Source: Ciona intestinalis
Taxonomy: Eukaryota > Chordata > Ascidiacea > Phlebobranchia > Cionidae
DNA: 64,000 nt
Direction of reading: 5' to 3'
Assembly: GCF_000224145.3 (NCBI RefSeq)
Contig: NC_020166.2
Coordinates: 9,282,127-9,346,126, forward strand
The notes under the pieces are model-generated. The model was not told the DNA's origin and ran no database searches. It worked only from the letters and a program-made list of their open reading frames with translations. The position numbers and the translations under genes are program-made. This document shows, in pieces, positions 57,938 to 64,000 of this stretch (positions are counted from its first letter, which is position 1; each line of letters opens with the position of its first letter).

Positions 57938-59970
57938 TTACTGAAAATGTTTAATTACTTCATTAATGAAATCGACCGCACTCGTCATATCCAGCATTAC
58001 TTTCTTCAACTCTGCGAATGAAAAAAGTACCAGGGATCAAATTATTAAACATTAAGAATTTAAACAATTGTGTTTCACTACCTATTAAGGCCCATTTATA
58101 AAACGGCACTTTGGTTTACAATTATCCGCTGAGAACATGCTTTTACACGTGGGTGATTATTTATCACTCTCAGAACCCATACAGACATTAGGTAACCTAT
58201 TTAAATTTTCAATGTACGTTTATCGTTCGAGTAAAGCTAATTTGGCAAGTATTTGCTAAACTAGTACGCTAACGTTGTCATATTATGGTTAAAGACATCT
58301 GTTTTATATTATCATCTTAAAGGGTATCATTCGAAATGTTGACGTCACGTTTACGACAACTCCATTTACGTCACAATGACGTCATCACTACCTTGTACAT
58401 TCCTTGAGCTGGAAGCTTCCACAAATACTTTGTCAAGATAAGAAGCTTCAATGTTGGTCTTCTCCTTTACTATGACCAGCATATCATGAATGCTTGATGA
58501 CTTTCCATTATAGAGTGTGTCTACTTCAGTGGATGTTGCTGCAATGAATGTTTAGTGGAATTAATTATAAAGTAGGATAGAGGAAGATGGGACAACTTTA
58601 CATTCTATATTGCTGTCCCATTTTATAGTTAGCAAAGAACATTTTAAAAAATTATAAAACCGTATTTTTACGACTCCCATAGACCGTCGTTAATCGCTTA
58701 CAACACGATCTAAATATTTGTACATAGTTAGTGCAAAAGGTGTTTCGTCTTCTCCCAACCTTCTATATTATTTGAATAGCAGGAACAATACACTGGATAA
58801 ACCACAATGTTCAGATCAAATATGAATATCTCAAGGCACAATCTATATGTCAATTGAATTCATGGATTAACCTGATTCCCAAAATACCACTATGGGAAAT
58901 ACACCACCCAACATAAACAACAATCTTTTTCGTTGTGCACGAAATATAGGTTTTATAAAGTTTCGATTTTGACCGCAGGGCAAATATTTAGAAGACGTTG
59001 GACATGTATAGCATGAACTCTGCTTTACAATGCATAGGTAGTTTGTGCTTGGTATAAACTTCTTGCCACGAATTGACAAACGGTTTAGTTTTATTTTGAA
59101 AATACACGTATGTTTAAGTGATACACGTAAAAAGTGCTACCAGTGACTTTTACAGTAAACATTTCTGATAGTGCAGGGCAAGTAATTAGAAGGCACTGTG
59201 CAAGTCAAGTATAGCATGCACTGGACTTCACAATGTATAGATAGTTCGTGCTTGATGTAAACAAAATGATTGCTTACCTGCGTCGATGACTTCCTGCAGT
59301 GACTGTAAAAGAAACGCACGAATGTGGTTAATGAAAAAAATATAAAAGCATAGACGCTGGAACAGGACTTTTTATAACTATTAGGACGTTTACATAATTT
59401 TTTTATTCAATCGAAAATGGAAACCATTGTGATCCGAAGTTTGCCACAGTAAAAAACACGGCTTATAGAGATATCTCTATAGTTGGTTCTGTATAATAAA
59501 CTTTTTGCCACGAAATGAGCCGCAGTATAATACGTAGAATGCATATCATATGGTTGCAAACTGAGTATCAAGTGTTGTACACATTACAACGGTTTAGTTT
59601 ATACTGAGAGATTAAAGTACTTATAATAGGCTATATATGTATTCCTTTATAAAATTAGTATAGTAGGGCGGGGGAAAATGGGACACCTTTTTATATATTT
59701 TCTCTTCCCACTTGGTAGAAAACAAAGAGTATTCAAAGAAATATAAAATCATACGACGTCCATACACTGCTGTTGTCAATTGTTTACAACACGATCAGTA
59801 TGTGCTAACATTTTCCCGTCTTCTCCCACCCTATACCGTATACTTCAAACATATTACTTATAGTTATACAATAGTCCAAGTTATACCTTCATATCTGCCA
59901 TTTCGACTTCAGTTGCCGAAACAAGACCCAAAGCAAAACAAAACAACGTCACTGAGGCAATAACTCTCAT
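57938..59970 (-). CDS. Small secreted helical protein, complete, 109 aa, no known family
   Basis: Four minus-strand exons join in phase: 59970-59887, 59302-59278, 58538-58392 and 58011-57938, ending in TAA. The first exon starts MRVIASVTLFCFALGLVSAT, a textbook signal peptide with a likely cut after the SA pair. The mature part (~90 residues) has no Cys and reads as amphipathic helices: EVEMADMKSLQEVIDAAT, then SSSIHDMLVIVKEKTNIEAS, then NVQELKKVMLDMTSAVDFIN. The second exon is only 25 nt. I do not recognise the family. A secreted peptide, or a small carrier or haemolymph protein, is possible but not supported beyond the signal peptide. The stop codon lies about 40 bp from the 71-bp minisatellite, so the 3' UTR probably runs into the array. 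No AATAAA was seen before it on this strand. Confidence 0.78.
58568..58768. mobile_element. MITE copy, ~201 bp, in small secreted gene intron 2
   Basis: Ends are AAAGTAGGATAGAGGAAGAT and CTTCTCCCAACCTTCTATAT. Complete internal sequence, moderately diverged. Confidence 0.85.
59659..59836. mobile_element. MITE copy, ~178 bp, in small secreted gene intron 1
   Basis: Ends are TATAGTAGGGCGGGGGAAAA and CCGTCTTCTCCCACCCTATA. A short internal deletion shortens it. Confidence 0.85.
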
Positions 59971-60552
59971 CTTATTTATTTTACTGCCTGTTGTTTAAGC
60001 GCACCGTATGAACAAATGACGTTTAAAACTTTGTTGTGGATAATATTTCCTTGCAGTCACTTTCTAAACGTGTTTCGCTGTGAGGCACGTTTGTGACAAA
60101 ACCGGTGCAGGGTAAGAAATTAGCGCTTTCGTCCGCACTTTATGCGAGAAATGCCTTCGGGCTATGTTATATTTATAAACCCTGCGCAATAATTGTCACT
60201 TTCTTACTAACTTTAGATTCTTTAGAAGCTTTTATAAAAATCTTAAGTAATCTGAAGTAATTACCAATACACCAGTTGTCTTAATTGGTATGCTATACAT
60301 ACTTATTATATGAGATATTTATTTACATTTAACTTCGTGTAAATATTAAACTTAACACATAAATTATCGTTTTAATAGCAGTTACTCTATAGAGAAGATC
60401 AGTTTAAGTAAAACAACATGGAAAAGGAAATTAGCAACAAAACTATACAGTCGTTAAAACACCACGGGTAAAACCTCACTCAAATTTTCAAACAACATTG
60501 TGGCTGGTATAAATCCCAAATCACAATATTCGCAATATAATTACGGTTCCTT
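59971..60552. other. Spacer upstream of the small secreted gene
   Basis: Promoter side of the small secreted gene and 3' UTR side of the EGF gene, both on the minus strand. A dispersed motif (GGAAATTAGCAACAAAACTA, CAGTCGTTAAAACACC) at about 60425-60480 resembles ones near 20460 and 46890. No coding sequence was recognised. Confidence 0.6.
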
Positions 60553-63500
60553 TTACAAGTCGTCGTCGTTTATTTCCCCGTTGATAGCCATTGGGTTCGA
60601 GGTTCCTTCACTTTGTGGCGTATATTGTTTTTTATTCCGTATCTTGTATATCTATAACATGATGTGTATTGTTTATATAAGTGCAAGTACAGTACAGCAT
60701 TATACAAATCAGACATACGCTAAGATTGTTTACTAGACTTTTCCGGCGGGGTAAAATGGGACATCGATGTTAGGGTAAGACGGGAGATCGGACATTTCAA
60801 TTTTTCTCGTCCCATTTGGTGGTAAACAAAGACTATTTACGGGCTTATATAACCTTATACCCCTACGACTTCAAAATACCGTTGTTAATTGTTCAAAACA
60901 CGATTAAGAAATATGAGATTTTAATGGTTACAATCTTACCCCGCGGTAATATACACACGAAGGCTCTGGTCTTAAAAGTTTAATCTATTGGGTGAAAGCC
61001 AACACAGGGTATAAAGCTTTCGCATTGAATATTACGCATAGATATAAAGTTGCAGCTTACAATTAAAACGAGTACTTCCTAACGTACTTTTCAGTAGGTG
61101 GACTATTATATGCTATATGTAAACATAACCGCAATCAATATAGGTGGTATTTTTTCTTACCCTTACAGCGATGAACATAACCATAAAGAACACAACCGCC
61201 CCCACTGTTGCAAAGAGAGCGAGCATTGTAGAAGCACTTTGTGCTTTGGTTTGTGATCCGATAGCTTCTGCACTGAACTGGTCCGCCGGTCTTGGTGGGG
61301 ATTTTTCTATAAAAAAGGCTAAGTTATTAGGGATTTGACGTAATTTAAAGTTGCTTGTGGCATATTATGGTAGGATGGGGAAGATGGGCTGCATTTTCTA
61401 TATATTTTCTCGTCCAATGTTGTAGTAAACAAAGAACATTCTAAGATATATCTCCACGCATGTCATATACCGCTGTTAATTTAAAACACGATCATGCTGT
61501 TTGGATATTATGTGCTAAATATGTCCCGTCTCCCACACCACCCTTCTACATTGGTAATGGACCAACTCTGGCCTATAAGTCTAATGCCCTGCCTCGAAAA
61601 GAGATGTAGAATAACGTGGAGGTATATAGCCTGGCTCTTCAATTTAAGTAAGGCCACCTCTTTCGTCGTTCTGTATAAAGATACGGTCCGGAAGTATACT
61701 GTTATGCTAATTGGTAAACTTAAATTAACGCAAAGTGTGTAGGCATTATATCGTACATACCACGTAAGGGTATCTTGTAAAAGGGTAGGCCCCTTCACCT
61801 TATTTAACAAAGAAAAACGCCAGATAAAATATTATTGATAAAATTGGACTTTACGGTTGTTTTTATCACTACCGTGTTACAATGACCGTCGTTTTGTTCT
61901 TTTTTGTTTAACTAATTTCTCTAATCGCTTTGGAAACGTTAAATTATACAATTTAGTTTCACTTTTGTTAAGCTTAAAACATTAAATATGTTTATAATTA
62001 AAATTCACGAACTTGAACATTGGCTTCCGTCCCCAGAGTATCCTTGTTTACAAGCGCAAGAGTAACTTCCTGGTAGGTTGGTGCATTCGGATCCTACGGC
62101 AGAGCAGCTGTTTGGATCTTTGCATTCGTTCAAGTCTGTAACAGAATTTATGATTTTATCTTTACAGTAAAACCATGTTTTATAAGGTAATTAGTTTTGC
62201 AACTTTGCCATAAAATTTGCCTAAATATTACCCTTATAATTATTTTAATTTAGATTTTTATTTTTTTAAGTATTTCGTTACAGCGATATGAGTTTTCGGC
62301 GGCAATTTAACTACATTCTAGAACGTTACGTATTTAAACAATTGAAAATAAAAATTTAAATTTCAGAAAACGTTGGTGATACACGAGGCTTAACATTGGT
62401 AAGGTTAAAGGTAAAATCAGTAGTTTTATTCAAGGGATACTGTATTTCTGTGCTTTATTTAGAATTGTGTGCATTATATTTTTGCCAAAATGGATTAGAA
62501 ACTACAGCATGCAGTCATGCAAGTACTTATAGAATTATATAAATTGTGTTTAATGTTAATTATGTAACGGTGGTAAATACTCTCTGTTTAGTTTATCCCT
62601 AATAATTCAATTATGTTACCCCAGTTGGGTTATACGTTTGTTATTGTTTCTTATTGTTATTATACTGGATGGAATACTGCATCTGCATTCATATTTTTGT
62701 ATACATTTTGAATGAAAATCAATTTGTGTAACTTTACATACAATTTGATACAAACCTGTACAATATAAGCCATCACCAGTGTAGCCTTGCTTACAAATAC
62801 AAGCATAGAAACCCTCAGTATCGCTACAAGTTGCATCTCTATGGCAGTAAGCTGTGTTCTCTAAACATTCATCTATATCTAAACATAATAAATTACCTGG
62901 GAGCGCAAAGTTACAATATAAAGGCAGATGTAACCTATTGGTCATATTGGACATTCTGAACATTCTTGACTCTTCGTTTTTAGGGGTATTTGTTACAAAA
63001 TGGTTGCAGTTTTTCATTGTATATAAATATGTTATTTAAGCCTTAAGCTTCCTATTTGTTTGGGGTCATGGCTTAGTGCTTACTATTTGTCTTAGACCGA
63101 AAGTTATAAATTGATTGCAGTTTTATCGTTGTATACATTTTTCATGCCCATAGCTTAGTTACAAAGCTTTTAAGTTCTATTATATATTTTATATATCTAA
63201 TATATACATTGTAAAACATTAGATTACTGTATTTTAAACTTACTTTCGCAGTATGTTCCATTCCCCTTGTAACCACCATTACACTCGCAAACATAATCTC
63301 CATCTAAGTTATAGCAGGTTGCTTTGGTGTGGCAACCATGGTTTAGTAGCAAGCATTCATTGATGTCTGTTGAAAAAAGATTAATTTATGCATATTGTGC
63401 CAAACAAATAAAAGTAAAATGTGAGAATAAACTGATTATGGCAAACATTTTTGCAAAAATGGGACACTTTTTCATTCTAATTTTTTGTCCCATTCATAGT

Positions 63501-64000
63501 AGTAAACAGATATTCAAAGAACATGGATATTTGTTTATTATGTGCTCATACAATACAAATTTCTTTTATATATATATTAACTGAATGATAATACCTGATT
63601 TAACTGAATGATAATACCTGCAGTCATTACAAATTTCTGATACAAATGTTTGTTTCATACTACTCAAAAAAAGAGTTTGTGTGTGTAAATACCCAAATGG
63701 TGTTAGATTGTTACATTATTTTTAAGTTACTTTATGTTTTTACTTATAAACATGCAAACTAAATATTGCTATACCCTGACATGTTCCATTTGTTACATTA
63801 GTCTTAGTGTATCCAGTATCACACAGGCATGCGTAGCTTCCAATTGTATTTTGACAGTAAGAATTGTTCCAGCAATGACTCCCCAATACACATTCATCAA
63901 TGTCTGAAATGTAAGTAGAAAAATTTTAATGCAAAACTTATGTGGTTTTTTATAATAGCCATGCTAACATTATTATGGTCTAGTATATTAAATATAGTCC
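60553..64000 (-). CDS. Multi-EGF single-pass membrane protein, 3' part (5' end outside window)
   Basis: Six minus-strand exons keep phase: 63903-63775, 63366-63244, 62879-62757, 62135-62013, 61306-61161 and 60651-60553 (TAA at 60553). The first four each encode one EGF-like domain with phase 1 borders and the calcium-binding start motif: [37 protein letters not shown] and [12 protein letters not shown]. Six Cys and the aromatic turn are present (for example [17 protein letters not shown]). The fifth encodes a Pro/Ser/Ala stalk and a transmembrane helix ([20 protein letters not shown]). The last gives a 33-residue cytoplasmic tail rich in basic then acidic residues, ending EINDDDL. EGF-repeat membrane proteins of this type serve adhesion or signalling. 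Which one this is cannot be said without the N-terminus. The exon 5 border has two alternative donors, GTAAGG and GTAAGA, six bases apart. Confidence 0.88.
60735..60954. mobile_element. MITE copy with extra left-end duplication, in EGF-gene last intron
   Basis: The left end reads CCGGCGGGGTAAAATGGGAC, followed at once by a second partial left end (TTAGGGTAAGACGGGAGATC). The right end is CAATCTTACCCCGCGGTAAT. Confidence 0.7.
61365..61551. mobile_element. MITE copy, ~187 bp, in EGF-gene intron
   Basis: Ends are TATGGTAGGATGGGGAAGAT and CGTCTCCCACACCACCCTTC then TACA. Internal family strings are present (CGTCCAATGTTGTAGTAAAC). Confidence 0.82.
63450..63550. mobile_element. MITE fragment in EGF-gene intron
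   Basis: AAAATGGGACACTTTTTCAT, TTTGTCCCATTCATAGTAGT and ATTCAAAGAACATGG match the left half of the MITE. Both termini are lost. Confidence 0.65.

Noticed and set aside
56927-57954. Series of 60-97-codon frames spaced 71 bp apart
   Set aside because: They are by-products of the 71-bp minisatellite, with no splice or start context.
62009-62135. A stop codon soon after the fourth EGF domain, giving a secreted protein
   Set aside because: The TGA lies just beyond a usable GTTCGT donor, and the next exon with stalk and membrane helix fits in phase; a read-through secreted form is possible but is the less economical reading.
1-64000. CRISPR arrays, bacterial operons, ribosome-binding sites
   Set aside because: The DNA is clearly metazoan, with spliced genes and SINEs; the tandem arrays have no spacer structure.

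Overview
The window looks like nuclear DNA of a tunicate of the genus Ciona. It is AT-rich, has small multi-exon genes with short GT-AG introns, and is peppered with two dispersed repeat families: a ~200-bp inverted-repeat MITE and a tRNA-headed SINE. All gene models were assembled by hand from splice signals, codon phase and protein similarity. Each multi-exon model keeps phase across every junction and gives a whole number of codons.

Layout. 1-1546 (+): C-terminal exons of a von Willebrand A-like protein. 1547-10298: about 8.7 kb without a convincing gene, holding a 500-N gap flanked by two near-identical 0.7-kb copies. 10299-18165 (+): a complete Kv1/Shaker potassium channel in ten exons. 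21080-23872 (+): a complete secreted DNase I in seven exons. 25283-31075 (-): a ~721-aa secreted protein in 17 exons, with C-terminal trefoil-like domains and an unfamiliar helical N-terminal half. 36346-43068 (+): a PRELI-domain (slowmo/PRELID3) protein, whose fourth intron carries a ~3-kb hAT-type element stuffed with a CpG-rich 41-bp minisatellite. 44117-~47.5 kb and 48713-52161 (both -): two tandem alpha-tubulin genes with near-identical intron positions; the downstream one is extremely divergent and has lost the catalytic Glu. 54014-56640 (+): an SLC7-type amino-acid transporter light subunit. 56896-57896: a 71-bp minisatellite between two convergent genes. 57938-59970 (-): a 109-aa secreted orphan. 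60553-64000 (-): the 3' part of a multi-EGF, single-pass membrane protein.

The genes do not form an operon-like pathway; they look like ordinary neighbours. The most interesting items are the noncanonical alpha-tubulin (E254 replaced by Q, no MREC start, a 132-bp in-frame duplication over its last splice acceptor), the clustering of the palindrome TGACGTCA (six copies in one exon of that gene), the hAT element carrying a minisatellite, the SINE-like 71-bp minisatellite present at two loci 39 kb apart, and the two unfamiliar secreted proteins.
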